A DNA stretch of 35,585 nt from Solimicrobium sp. (GTDB taxonomy: Bacteria; Pseudomonadota; Gammaproteobacteria; Burkholderiales; Burkholderiaceae_D): NCBI GenBank assembly GCA_021155915.1, contig JAJNBE010000020.1:1-35585 (forward strand), written 5' to 3'. The notes under the pieces are model-generated. The model was not told where the DNA came from and made no database searches. It worked only from the letters and a program-made list of their open reading frames with translations. Below, piece by piece: positions 1-8,523 of the stretch. The first letter of the stretch is position 1. Each line of letters begins with the position of its first letter. A program made the translations under genes and the position numbers.

Positions 1-448
1 TGTGTTTTAACTTCTGCAAACCATATAATGCGTTACCTATCGATTGTGCGCTTACTATCCATGGTTTGGATTGATCAGCCAGAAGACCTGCGATACAGAA
101 CAACACTTCTTCCAACCCCTGACATTGCCCGAAAAATTGTTTAAGGCTATACATAATGCGCCCTAAATTGATTCCCCAATTTTTTTCATTTAACTGATTT
201 TTCGGGCTTTTACTAATTACATTTTTAAGATGATCCGCGATATCACTGAACATCTTATCTGATGGGTAATAAGCAGATTGTTGCCGCTTCATCTTGCTTG
301 CGTCTTGTATTTTTTGGGCAAACTCTAAAAGATCACGGGCTTGAAGAAGAGAATTGAATTGCTGTTCCAAATTATCGGCATCGCGGTTTGGAGTACGGAA
401 CGGCTGATTTGAGCGTTGTGGTGGACGAGTGTTCCATATTGATTCCAT
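1..448 (-). CDS. 5'-end of an ALYGLQ-repeat type hypothetical protein (runs off the window)
   Basis: Open minus-strand frame from an ATG at 448 to the window edge: 149 residues with no stop, so the C-terminal part is missing. An AAAGGA ribosome-binding site lies just upstream. The first 25 residues are polar and proline/arginine-rich with no signal peptide, suggesting a cytosolic or secretion-system-delivered protein. Helix-rich sequence follows and ends in a segment reading NALYGLQKLKH at residues 139-149. From memory, ALYGLQ-like segments occur as tandem repeats in Coxiella- and Berkiella-type proteins (Pfam DUF1601 is the family I have in mind); only one such unit is visible here, so the assignment is tentative. 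No catalytic motif is seen. It lies head-to-head with the pentapeptide gene at 1092. Confidence 0.75.
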   Translation of the reverse strand, partial: MESIWNTRPPQRSNQPFRTPNRDADNLEQQFNSLLQARDLLEFAQKIQDASKMKRQQSAYYPSDKMFSDIADHLKNVISKSPKNQLNEKNWGINLGRIMYSLKQFFGQCQGLEEVLFCIAGLLADQSKPWIVSAQSIGNALYGLQKLKH

Positions 449-1091
449 AATTATGTCCTTTGTTAACTCGGTATGTTTTGTCAAATTTTAAAAAGAGAGT
501 GTGTCAGAACATAGTGCCCTGGCATCAGCTAAGCTACTTGGTCCGATTTTTTTACATGGGGCAGATGATAGAAAAGAATGAGAAGAAAAGATAGTGTGGG
601 GTTTCCTCATTAGGGTAAACCCTGATGTTTTAGTATATTCTTTCAGGCTCGCCATTGGATTGTTTTCCGATAATACGCATACACCGTCTTGCGTTATTCC
701 TTTCTTCCAAACTAGGATCGTAAATCTGATCACTACTTTGGGTAGTGGGTGAAAAGGAGGGAATAATGGATAGCTCATCGATTGCCTTCAGCCTTTGCTC
801 TGTTGAAAATATATGGCGTAAATAACTATATAAGTTTTACCTTAGGTCATATAAGTGTTCCAAACTGCATTCACTAGACAATCAAACAATCGAATTAGAA
901 AAAGACAGAATAAAACTAGAGTAAAAATTTGATTGCATTGCGGATATCCACAATAGGCACGATAGGTTACAGGACAGATAATGACATTATCGAAACAAAA
1001 AGTTTGCAGTGGTTCGTTAATTTCTAAGAGGCTAAATAATAAAAGGTAAGTGCCTTTGAAATTTGTTCCAAAAACTTAATGAAAGTTATCT
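449..1091. other. Intergenic region between divergent accessory genes
   Basis: About 640 bp between two divergently transcribed genes, so it should carry both promoters. A 96-codon frame at 488-778 (minus) exists but has unremarkable composition and no recognisable motif, so I do not call it. The stretch 800-1080 is strongly AT-rich. The only clear structure is a small perfect dyad at 977-991, listed separately. No RNA gene or mobile element is visible. Confidence 0.5.
977..991. promoter_or_regulatory. Short perfect dyad upstream of the pentapeptide gene
   Basis: GATAATG and CATTATC form a perfect 7-bp inverted repeat around one central base, about 100 bp before the start codon at 1092. The size and position fit an operator for a dimeric repressor. 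A 7+1+7 dyad in AT-rich DNA can also occur by chance, so this is only a candidate. Confidence 0.2.
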
Positions 1092-2237
1092 ATGCTATCA
1101 CTTACCCGACCACTGCATAATCCTAACCCTACTCCCAAGCTGAATAATCTAAATCTAATAGAGAAAGACGCCGTAGTCGAGTTAAACGTGGTTAATTTGA
1201 AGAAGAGAATAGAGGAAAATCGAGCCCTGCTTGACAGCTTAAAACAGAATAAAAAATTTCAAAACATACTTATCTTTTTTCTCAGGTGTAAAGAGCCTGA
1301 TTCTATAGTGCGACTTACAAAATTTCTAGTCGGCAAAGCTAGCTTGGAAGAATGTTTCAGTAAAGAAAGATGGATAATAAATTTGCTGGCAAGAACTTGT
1401 GATGAGATTGAGGTTCGATCGGGTTTTTTTGGTCCTTCACATTTTCTATCTAGTCCATTGACCGACACATTGTCTATTATTTTTGCCTATGGTTATTTAG
1501 AATCAGAAGAAAAATTCAATTCTAAGATGATAACTTTTATTGAATCTATTCAAGAAGATCGCTTAGAAAGTTTGTATCTCGTTGGGGCTGATCTCTCATG
1601 GGCTGATTTGACCGGAGCTAATCTACCATGGGAAGATTTGACGGCGGCTAACCTTAGGCGAGCTAACTTGAATGGTGCAAATTTCGAAGGGTCTACTTTG
1701 ATACGGGCTAATTTAAAACAGGCAGATTTATATAATGCTAACTTAGCAGATTCTGACCTGACCGAAGCCGACTTAACACAGGCTTGCATGCATCGTGCTA
1801 ACTTGATTCGGGCCACCTTAAACAGGACTATTTTGATTGGCGCTAAATTAAATATGGCTCAGCTGGATTCTGTATACTTGGAAAGCGCCAACTTGTTTCA
1901 AGCTGACTTAACACGTGCTCGGTTACGGTTCGCTAAATTATGTAATGCAAACTTAGGTAATGCCAATTTAAATTGGGCTATTTTGAGGGATGCAGATTTA
2001 TGCAAGGCTAACTTGTCCGGCGCTAATCTAACGAACGCCGAATTGAATTTTGCTTGCTGGGATGGGGCTAAATTCCTTGGTGCTAAATCCACTAATCCTA
2101 TTATTTTGAACATGATAAAAGAACAGCAGAGGTTCGAAAAATATATGTTGCTATCAAAAATTACCAAAGAATTTACTTTCGAGAAAAGTGATTTTCCTAA
2201 AGAGTTAAGAAAAAAAATTGGTCTTGACTTAATCTGA
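1092..2237 (+). CDS. Pentapeptide-repeat protein, 381 aa
   Basis: Residues 1-155 are a mostly helical, charged, non-repetitive domain without a signal peptide or membrane span. From about residue 161 to 332 the protein is an almost unbroken run of roughly 34 pentapeptides of the A(D/N)LXX type, with units such as ADLTG, ANLNG and ADLYN. This should form a right-handed quadrilateral beta-helix. A lysine-rich helical tail closes the protein. The repeat block is also visible in the DNA as a 15-bp period around GCTAACTTG-like words. Pentapeptide proteins include DNA-gyrase mimics and many secreted effectors of intracellular bacteria. The long N-terminal domain and neighbourhood favour an effector-like role, which is inference. 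The start has only a weak GAAAG Shine-Dalgarno. It is convergent with the giant pentapeptide gene ending at 3067. Confidence 0.85.
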   Translation: MLSLTRPLHNPNPTPKLNNLNLIEKDAVVELNVVNLKKRIEENRALLDSLKQNKKFQNILIFFLRCKEPDSIVRLTKFLVGKASLEECFSKERWIINLLARTCDEIEVRSGFFGPSHFLSSPLTDTLSIIFAYGYLESEEKFNSKMITFIESIQEDRLESLYLVGADLSWADLTGANLPWEDLTAANLRRANLNGANFEGSTLIRANLKQADLYNANLADSDLTEADLTQACMHRANLIRATLNRTILIGAKLNMAQLDSVYLESANLFQADLTRARLRFAKLCNANLGNANLNWAILRDADLCKANLSGANLTNAELNFACWDGAKFLGAKSTNPIILNMIKEQQRFEKYMLLSKITKEFTFEKSDFPKELRKKIGLDLI

Positions 2238-3066
2238 ACGTGCAGTCTTATTATTTCAACGCTAATGAATTCTTATAATAACTGTTCGTAGATCATTGGA
2301 AATTCTGCTAAAGAAGAAACTAACTTTTCTTAAGATCAGTTAATAAAATGGAGCGTGATTTGTCCTAAGGGAAATGTAATTTCATAGAATCTACAAAACG
2401 GTAGTCAATCTCAAGTTTTAGCAGGGCGACCAAACTTCGGGGAGTTATCGGGAACTTACCGAGGTATTCATTAACCCACATTATCCGATAAAAGGCTATA
2501 ACTCCGTGGCAAGTCTGATAAATCCGAGAAGCTGGGGTAAAAATGAGGTAGCGAATTGCTTGCACCTCTAAGGAGCAAATTGTCCTCCCTAGTGTTTTCC
2601 ATGAGTCGCCTGAATGGCTTCTTTGTTGCTATAGCTCGGCGATATCGTCTCCTCTATTCCCTTGTCTTTGGCACGCTTCCTTCGACGGGGAGAGGTCTCT
2701 CATCTACAAACACTCTCACGAATTGAACCCTCCGCCAAGTGCAATCCTTTTGAACCGTCTAAATTGCAGGACTTTTTTCTTGAGGTTTATAGGAGGCCGT
2801 GTTGCCGCAGTATTGCAAAAGTTTAGCCGTGGATACACCGCGCTTGTGGTCTCCTACAAGCAAAGTTCCGGAACCCAAAGGTCGCGTGCGGTTGGAAAAC
2901 TTAAAAGATGCGCACTTCTCTCAATCCTTATAGGAAATTTTGTTTTATGTTATCCGGACAAAGTCTCCATGAATTAGGTGCGGGGACCGTCGCACTGCTG
3001 CAACGTACGGTCCCTACCCATCATTTATCGACCGGAAAACCGACAACTAGCGTTAAAATTATTCGT
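2238..3066. other. Gene-poor spacer of about 830 bp, possibly decayed sequence
   Basis: This stretch lies between the converging ends of two pentapeptide-repeat genes. Only short frames occur (66 codons at 2365-2565 minus, 84 codons at 2723-2977 plus, 100 codons at 2908-3210 plus). The last runs into the end of the 3067-7077 gene and none has a recognisable motif. Base composition from about 2580 to 3050 is richer in G+C than the flanks, which would fit the remnant of an older gene or repeat, but I cannot name it. A hairpin at 2982-3015 is listed separately. Confidence 0.4.
2982..3015. other. Inverted repeat downstream of the giant pentapeptide gene
   Basis: GGGACCGT at 2983-2990 and ACGGTCCC at 3007-3014 form a perfect 8-bp stem with a 16-nt loop, extendable by one G-T pair. 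It lies about 50 bp beyond the stop of the minus-strand gene ending at 3067. No run of T follows on either strand, so it is not a classical intrinsic terminator. It could stabilise an mRNA 3' end. Confidence 0.35.
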
Positions 3067-6000
3067 CTACAACCAGCCATTCGGTCTTATCCCTGCGTCC
3101 ATTATCTCTTTAATAGCTGTCTGTTTATTGGCATAATCGAACATTTTGCCCGACAAAACAGCGGTACAGCTGAAGACGTCGTCTCCATCCTTATCTTTAC
3201 CGCCCAATAATATTTTCATCCAATCTGTAAAATTATCCTCTTGTTTTTCCTTGCTCTCACCATACACGCTTGGATCCAGCTGATGCGCCTTAATCATTAA
3301 CCCTGCAGCATATTCCCTAATTGCTTCAGGTGAACCGAGTTCAGCGCCGAAAAAATAATCTGAAGTTAATTTAGTTACTACGACTGCTAGACTAAACAAT
3401 CCACGTGCTTTTTTATCGTCTGGTGCCTGAGATAAATCTAAAGCAGTGAGAACGGCTGCAGCATGTCTTTTTGAGATAGCTCTAGCTTCTTGGAATACTT
3501 GATCGTTAATAGGAAGGTAAGTATTCTTAGAGAGCAGAGGCCTGAATATCTTTTTTAAGGTGTCTTGATCTTTCTTACGAGTTAAATTATATTTATCCGC
3601 CTTAAAATTATTCTTTAATAACGTTGACTCTTGCAGCGCTTCTTCAAATAAAGGTAAATAATTTTTGTTTAACAACGTTGGATTGCCGTTTTCGTTAAGG
3701 TAATTAAGATTTATTCCATCCAATACTTTGATTAGTTTCCCATTTTTTAAATGAAATTGATAGGAAGAGCTAAACAGCTCAAATATGCTGAATATCTCTG
3801 CCAAGTTTGGGTAACTTATGGTGTCACTATTCTTCACAATGTAAATGGAATCCCAGTCAGTATCAGGGGCTGATGCCAACATTTTTTGTATTTGCTGTGG
3901 CTCCATTAGAAGTTGGTAGCTATCATTTCCAATTTTCTTATAGAAAATAAAGGCGAGACCTTTGTCTTTGTCCTTTTCTCTGATATCCCCATAGTTCGTC
4001 TCCATATGCCGCTTGCCTTCACTCAACTCAGGAAGAGCCAAATATTTTTCGTACAGTGTCACTGCCTGGTCTTTTAAGCTAGTACTGATATGATCTTCAG
4101 TGCATAACTTGATTAGCTGAACAAAAAAGTTATTTTCTTTAAGAAAATACACATCTGGTACACTGCTCATATGATCTAATAGTAATTTTAGTTCACGCTC
4201 ATCGCTCACCTTTAATACCGAGTTCTCTGAATTTATTATTTTGGTAAGAAGCGTTATCTTCATCAAATCCATGATCGCCGGGTCTTCGAAATAAAGAGGG
4301 TTCTTCCACCATATCTCCAGCAACTCGTCGTTAATGTCTGAATAATCTATATCTTGTTCAATAAATGCATCGAGGACTTCCGCCATCAGCTCTAACTTAT
4401 GCTCTGCATACTTTTCATCGACGCTATTAATTACCGCTAATAGGTACTGTGGCTCCTTTGAGTCAGTTATAATTTCAACAATGTAGTCCCTAATCTGTTG
4501 GTCGTTAAAATAAATAGGGTTCCTCAACCATATGTCTAGCAAGGCTTCAGCGACGTCTGAAGTGTCTGCATCTTGTAAGGAGTCGATGAGTTGATGCATC
4601 AGACTCAGCTTATGCGCTGCATAGCGGTCGTCGATACTCTCAATTGCCGTCAATATACTACCCGTCTCGGGGTTATTTAAATGATCCAAATTATCTTCTA
4701 AATCGTCCTCGTCCCATTCTTCGGGGAGATCTAGCGTGAATTTTTCATCACCGTTAAATAGGGCGCCCCTAAAATTTGCTCCAAGTAGAGTTACTTTTTT
4801 AAAGCGGGCCCCGCGTAGGTTTGCGTCGGTAAATGACACCTGGTTTAGGTTTGAATAGCTTAAATAAGCATATTCCAGATCCGCTTCAGCTAGATTCAAC
4901 TTTTTAAGATTCTTGCCTTCTTCCACAAATTTGATAAAATTTACCAAATGGCTGGCGGTAATGAGCTCGATAACTTGCAGGGGAGTATCGCTCTTCATCT
5001 CATCAGTCCGCACCTCTTGCAAATAGAATCGGCCACGTTTAATTCCAAGTGAATAGGAAGCATCGGAGCCTTGGATGGTTTTTTCATCCCAATCCCGGTC
5101 CTCTTTTTGATGGAGTGCATCCTCTATTTCCGATGTACTATAACTGATGTCTGGCAGTTCGGATGCAATGAGTTCTAAATCTTCTAATGAAAATTGGAGC
5201 AAATCCTTTGCAGCCTGAGGAGTAATAATCAAATTTTTGATTAAATGATTTTTTTGATTAGTTTCCACTTCCTTTTGCATTACCAGCTTCCTATGCAACT
5301 CAGTGACTGCCTGCAGCGCTGGTTTAGGACCTATAGCTCCTACTAGACCTTCTTCGAAATCTTTTATTATGTCTGCTTTAGGTCGGCCTGTATTAATAAA
5401 TTCGCGAGATTCCATGTCCATTATTACTACATGATTGTCTACATTTATGCTTATTGCAAATTTGCCTGTAGTAATCACTTCCTCGGGGCTTGGGTTAAAT
5501 AAAAGTTCTCCGATAACAATAACCGCATCACTTTGCCTTACTCTTTCATTGATAAATTCATACCCTTTTTTTATTGCCAATGATTGCTCGAAGATGGGCG
5601 ATAACAACCATGCGAGTGCCATACTCGATGCTTGACTGTAGTCATTACCTTGCTCATTAAATGAATTAATGAGGTAATGGCTCAGATTCCGCTTCTCCTC
5701 GGCATATTTATTATCGATACTATCCATTGCCTTTAATATAGTATCTGTGTTCTCTGAGTTGCTTATTTTACGACCTAGGAAATCTATGATCTTCGAATCG
5801 TTAAAATAAATAGGATTCTTCATCCATATGTCTAGCAAGGCATCGTCGACCTCTGACGTGTCAAATTTTTGTTCATCAAATGAATTGATGAGTTGATGCA
5901 TGAGATTAAGCTTATGCGCTTTATAACTATCATCAATACTATCAATTGCCGTCAATATACTACCTGTCTTGGGGTTAGATAAATGATCCAAGTTTTTCTT

Positions 6001-7077
6001 GAGATTGTAGCCGCCCCACTCTTCGGGCAGACTTAGCGTAAATAGTTCGTTACCGTTAAATGTGGCACCCTTGAAATTTGCACCTAGGAGAGATACTTCG
6101 TCTAAGCTAGCCCCACGCAAATTTGCCCTGGCGAAGGAGGTCCGTTTTATATTTGAATTGTCTAAAAATGCATTTTCCAGATTCGCTTCTGATAGATCAA
6201 ACTTTTTAAGATACATACTCTCTTGCTCTAGCTTCCAAAAACTTACCAAATCGCGAGCGCTAAGAAGCTCGATCACTTTGAGCGGACTAGCATCGTTCAC
6301 ATGATTGGAAGGCTTTTCCTGCAAGAAGAATCGGCCACGTTTATTTACGAGTGAATATGAAGCATCTGAGCCTTGGATAGTGGTCGTATCCCAATCCACA
6401 GTTTCTATACCATCTAGTGCGTCCATTATGGACGATCCATTAGAAGGAAAATGCGGTAGATCCCCAGCAAGTAGCTCCAGATCTGCTATTGAAAATTGGA
6501 GCAAATCCTGTTTAGCCTGAGGATTAATAATCAACTTATCGATTAGGTCCATTTTTTTATGAGTTTCTGCCTTCTGCCTGGACTGATTTTCTAACAGCTT
6601 TGCATGTATTTTTATGACTGCCTGGGGCGCTGACTTAGTCGACGAATTTATAGCTACGGCAAGACTTGTTTCAAAATCTTTTATGATGTCTTCTCTCGAG
6701 CGGAAGGTGTTGACAGTGTCGTTAGATACCATGTCCCTTACTTCTACGTGCTTGGCATCATTTATGCTTATTTCAAATTTCCCTACCCTAATTTTTTCTT
6801 CATTGCTCTGGTTAAATAATACTTCGCCGATAACAATTGCCGCATCCTTCTCCTTTGCTCTTCCATTGATAAATTGATAGATTTCATTTATCGTGAATGA
6901 CAGCCCAAAAAGAGGCGAAAGCAACCAAGACAGGGTCATACTCAATTTATCGCTGTAATCAGCAACGGAGTCAAAAACATTTGACTTTTTCTCATTGGCC
7001 CCTTTATTCGTTAAGAGTCGTTCCATTGTTCTTAAAGAGGTAAATGAAGATAATTCGGGAGGGGTATTAATGCTCAT
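3067..7077 (-). CDS. Giant internally duplicated pentapeptide-containing protein, 1336 aa
   Basis: The protein has two successive copies of one long module. Copy 1 runs from about residue 41 (SMTLSWLLSP) and copy 2 from about residue 480 (SMALAWLLSP). Each contains, in order, a WLLSP segment, an (A/V)IVIGE(V/L)LFN motif, an IIKDFE helix, a DLLQFS(I/L)xDLEL helix, an identical TIQGSDASYSL motif, a pentapeptide patch of about 50 residues (around 291-341 and 724-774), an LPEEW motif, and helical repeats with ALLDIWxxNPIYFND. Four such helical repeats start near 377, 450, 811 and 881; the second is cut short where module 2 begins. Residues 960-1336 are unique, ending in a helical, cysteine-containing domain. 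No signal peptide, membrane span or known catalytic motif is visible. An effector-like role is inference from size, repeats and neighbourhood. A purine-rich GAAAGAGAG stretch precedes the ATG. Confidence 0.85.
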   Translation of the reverse strand: MSINTPPELSSFTSLRTMERLLTNKGANEKKSNVFDSVADYSDKLSMTLSWLLSPLFGLSFTINEIYQFINGRAKEKDAAIVIGEVLFNQSNEEKIRVGKFEISINDAKHVEVRDMVSNDTVNTFRSREDIIKDFETSLAVAINSSTKSAPQAVIKIHAKLLENQSRQKAETHKKMDLIDKLIINPQAKQDLLQFSIADLELLAGDLPHFPSNGSSIMDALDGIETVDWDTTTIQGSDASYSLVNKRGRFFLQEKPSNHVNDASPLKVIELLSARDLVSFWKLEQESMYLKKFDLSEANLENAFLDNSNIKRTSFARANLRGASLDEVSLLGANFKGATFNGNELFTLSLPEEWGGYNLKKNLDHLSNPKTGSILTAIDSIDDSYKAHKLNLMHQLINSFDEQKFDTSEVDDALLDIWMKNPIYFNDSKIIDFLGRKISNSENTDTILKAMDSIDNKYAEEKRNLSHYLINSFNEQGNDYSQASSMALAWLLSPIFEQSLAIKKGYEFINERVRQSDAVIVIGELLFNPSPEEVITTGKFAISINVDNHVVIMDMESREFINTGRPKADIIKDFEEGLVGAIGPKPALQAVTELHRKLVMQKEVETNQKNHLIKNLIITPQAAKDLLQFSLEDLELIASELPDISYSTSEIEDALHQKEDRDWDEKTIQGSDASYSLGIKRGRFYLQEVRTDEMKSDTPLQVIELITASHLVNFIKFVEEGKNLKKLNLAEADLEYAYLSYSNLNQVSFTDANLRGARFKKVTLLGANFRGALFNGDEKFTLDLPEEWDEDDLEDNLDHLNNPETGSILTAIESIDDRYAAHKLSLMHQLIDSLQDADTSDVAEALLDIWLRNPIYFNDQQIRDYIVEIITDSKEPQYLLAVINSVDEKYAEHKLELMAEVLDAFIEQDIDYSDINDELLEIWWKNPLYFEDPAIMDLMKITLLTKIINSENSVLKVSDERELKLLLDHMSSVPDVYFLKENNFFVQLIKLCTEDHISTSLKDQAVTLYEKYLALPELSEGKRHMETNYGDIREKDKDKGLAFIFYKKIGNDSYQLLMEPQQIQKMLASAPDTDWDSIYIVKNSDTISYPNLAEIFSIFELFSSSYQFHLKNGKLIKVLDGINLNYLNENGNPTLLNKNYLPLFEEALQESTLLKNNFKADKYNLTRKKDQDTLKKIFRPLLSKNTYLPINDQVFQEARAISKRHAAAVLTALDLSQAPDDKKARGLFSLAVVVTKLTSDYFFGAELGSPEAIREYAAGLMIKAHQLDPSVYGESKEKQEDNFTDWMKILLGGKDKDGDDVFSCTAVLSGKMFDYANKQTAIKEIMDAGIRPNGWL

Positions 7078-7124
7078 CGCATCTCTCTTTCAATAACTAG
7101 TTAGTTCACCGTAGGTATCCGTGG

Positions 7125-7144
7125 TAGCTTGTTGGAACAAGCTA
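7125..7144. promoter_or_regulatory. Perfect 9-bp dyad (operator-like) before the giant gene
   Basis: TAGCTTGTT and AACAAGCTA are exact inverted repeats separated by GG, centred about 57 bp upstream of the start codon at 7077 (minus). This is a typical spacing for an operator overlapping a promoter. As RNA it would have only a 2-nt loop, so a DNA-binding site is more likely than a hairpin. The cognate regulator is not in the window. Confidence 0.4.
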
Positions 7145-7188
7145 GTATTGCTTACACAAGACCGTCACTGATCGCTTATCTGCTTAAA

Positions 7189-7218
7189 GCCCGGATAATA
7201 AATTCGGGCCACTTTTTT
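7189..7218 (+). terminator. Intrinsic terminator-like hairpin with no gene before it
   Basis: GCCCGGA at 7189-7195 pairs with TTCGGGC at 7203-7209 (7 bp with one G-T pair, 7-nt loop). CA and six T residues follow at 7213-7218. The T run is on the plus strand, yet no plus-strand gene ends here; the upstream gene at 7077 is on the minus strand. It may end a short unannotated RNA or block antisense transcription. The stretch 7219-7408 shows nothing further. Confidence 0.5.
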
Positions 7219-7408
7219 ATACAAAAAGAAAATAACTCCCTTGGCTTAAGTCAGAATTTTTCTAGAAACAACTCCTTACTTACCTAGTTATTAGTATAGG
7301 AACTGCCCAAACTTATGTCATCAGTAGTTTCCACAATAAAGGCAAAATAGAAAGCGGAACCTCTTCCTAACCTGCTGCGCATTGTTCAACGGAGATTTTT
7401 TATTAGGA

Positions 7409-7713
7409 CGGAGGTAAGTGCGCCTCTTTTAGGTAGTTGGGTCCGCAAAAAACTTTTGTGCTCAGAAAACTTTCCTGGGAAGGAAAGTCCGGTGCGTAGG
7501 GATAGTGCATGCACGGCGAAACCCTTGAGCTCAGGAAACTTTCCTGATAGGGAAAGTCCGTTTCGCAAGCGCAGTGCATGCACTGTGAAACCCTTGCTTC
7601 ACCGCCGACGCGGCGGCCTGTATGCCGCAAGGAGAAGCAACGCAGTCCAGGCAACCTCATAGAACTGCAATTGACTTCATAGAGTTGCACGCGATTCGCG
7701 ATCTTATTTTTAG
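7409..7713 (+). repeat. Dispersed repeat element, copy A (about 305 bp)
   Basis: This non-coding block aligns along its whole length with 29921-30221, sharing the flanking CGGA(G/C)GTAA and the final CGATnnTnTTTTTAG. It contains two tandem sub-units of about 70 bp (about 7463-7530 and 7532-7600). Each has an ACTTTCC...GGAAAGT inverted repeat, then a GTGCATGCAC palindrome and GAAACCCTTG. A GC-rich part with ACCGCCGACG and GAGAAGCAACGCAG follows. The second palindrome, CAGTGCATGCACTG, is perfect over 14 bp. Frames across it are accidental. There is no transposase and no obvious target-site duplication. Confidence 0.8.
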
Positions 7714-7776
7714 GCCAGCATGTCGTATTTATCAGCTTTACCACGAAGTTTTAGCGGTCTATTGGCTAGTCTCGGT

Positions 7777-8523
7777 TTAACCCAAAAATAAAAACACCGT
7801 CGGTTTTTTATTAAACTCAGGCATTCTTTTATTAGCAACCTCAACTCGCCAGTGGGAAATCGGCCAGGTTTGAATTAACTCAGTGGATAAAGTTAAATCC
7901 GTTGCCACGCACAACTCTGTTGAGGGTTTGCAGCTTAAGCACATCGCTTCAAGCAACGCAGCATTGCGGTAGGGTGTTTCAATAAATAATTGTGTTTGCT
8001 TTTCTTTGCGAGAACGTTGTTCTAATTCTTGAATTCTTCTATTTCGCAACGATGCATCAGTGGGAAGGTAGCCATTAAACGCAAAACTTTGTCCGTTTAG
8101 ACCGCTTGCCATCACGGCCAACAATAATGAGGATGGTCCGACCAACGGCTTTACGCGGATGGCATGTTGATGCGCTAAGCGGACCAAATTAGCACCCGGG
8201 TCGGCCACCGCCGGTACGCCCGCTTCAGAAATTAATCCTACATCATAACCAGCTAATAATGGCGCTAACAAAGTCCCCAACTGTGTTTCTTTAGTATTAA
8301 TGTTCAACTCGCAGATCCGAATGTCTTGCAAAGCTCTAGAAAGTGAAAAATTAGTGTTCAATAATTTTAAATACGCGCGTGCGGTTTTAGCGTTTTCAGC
8401 AACCAAATGCGTTAAATTTGATGTTAACTTTTGCACCTCAATTGGAATGACATCAAACAAAGGCTGAGTGGAATCTGCAATTCCAAGCGTGTTCGGAATT
8501 AAATAAAGGATGCCAGTTTGCAT
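7777..8523 (-). CDS. SAM-dependent methyltransferase, RsmI/tetrapyrrole-methylase family, 248 aa
   Basis: Resembles the RsmI (16S rRNA cytidine-1402 2'-O-methyltransferase) superfamily, COG0313, which shares the tetrapyrrole methylase fold. Visible signatures are the N-terminal LYLIPNTLG strand, LISEAGVPAVADPGA near residues 97-111 (SAM-binding and active-site loop), VGPSSLLLAVMASGLNGQ near 127-144, and ETPYRN near 182. It is about 40 residues shorter than typical RsmI and lacks its C-terminal extension, so it is more likely the shorter paralogue found in many proteobacteria than RsmI itself. The substrate is therefore uncertain. No strong Shine-Dalgarno precedes the ATG. It is divergent from the ABC permease gene, with about 175 bp between them. 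Confidence 0.85.
   Translation of the reverse strand: MQTGILYLIPNTLGIADSTQPLFDVIPIEVQKLTSNLTHLVAENAKTARAYLKLLNTNFSLSRALQDIRICELNINTKETQLGTLLAPLLAGYDVGLISEAGVPAVADPGANLVRLAHQHAIRVKPLVGPSSLLLAVMASGLNGQSFAFNGYLPTDASLRNRRIQELEQRSRKEKQTQLFIETPYRNAALLEAMCLSCKPSTELCVATDLTLSTELIQTWPISHWRVEVANKRMPEFNKKPTVFLFLG

Noticed and set aside
488..778. 96-codon minus-strand frame upstream of the partial left gene
   Set aside because: No motif or domain, only a marginal Shine-Dalgarno, and composition no different from non-coding flanks.
1550..2167. Long minus-strand frames with periodic KLA/KSA composition
   Set aside because: Mirror images of the 15-bp period of the pentapeptide gene on the opposite strand.
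2365..3210. Short frames (66, 84 and 100 codons) in the spacer between the pentapeptide genes
   Set aside because: None has a recognisable motif or a convincing ribosome-binding site, and the last runs antisense into the 3067-7077 gene.
7409..7713. Insertion sequence or integron-type element
   Set aside because: No transposase or integrase frame, no terminal inverted repeats at the element ends, and no clear target duplication.
7386..7744. Overlapping frames of 65-113 codons with repeated GLS..GKFPE words
   Set aside because: They lie entirely in dispersed repeat copy A. Similar peptides arise from copy B because the DNA repeats, with no start signals.
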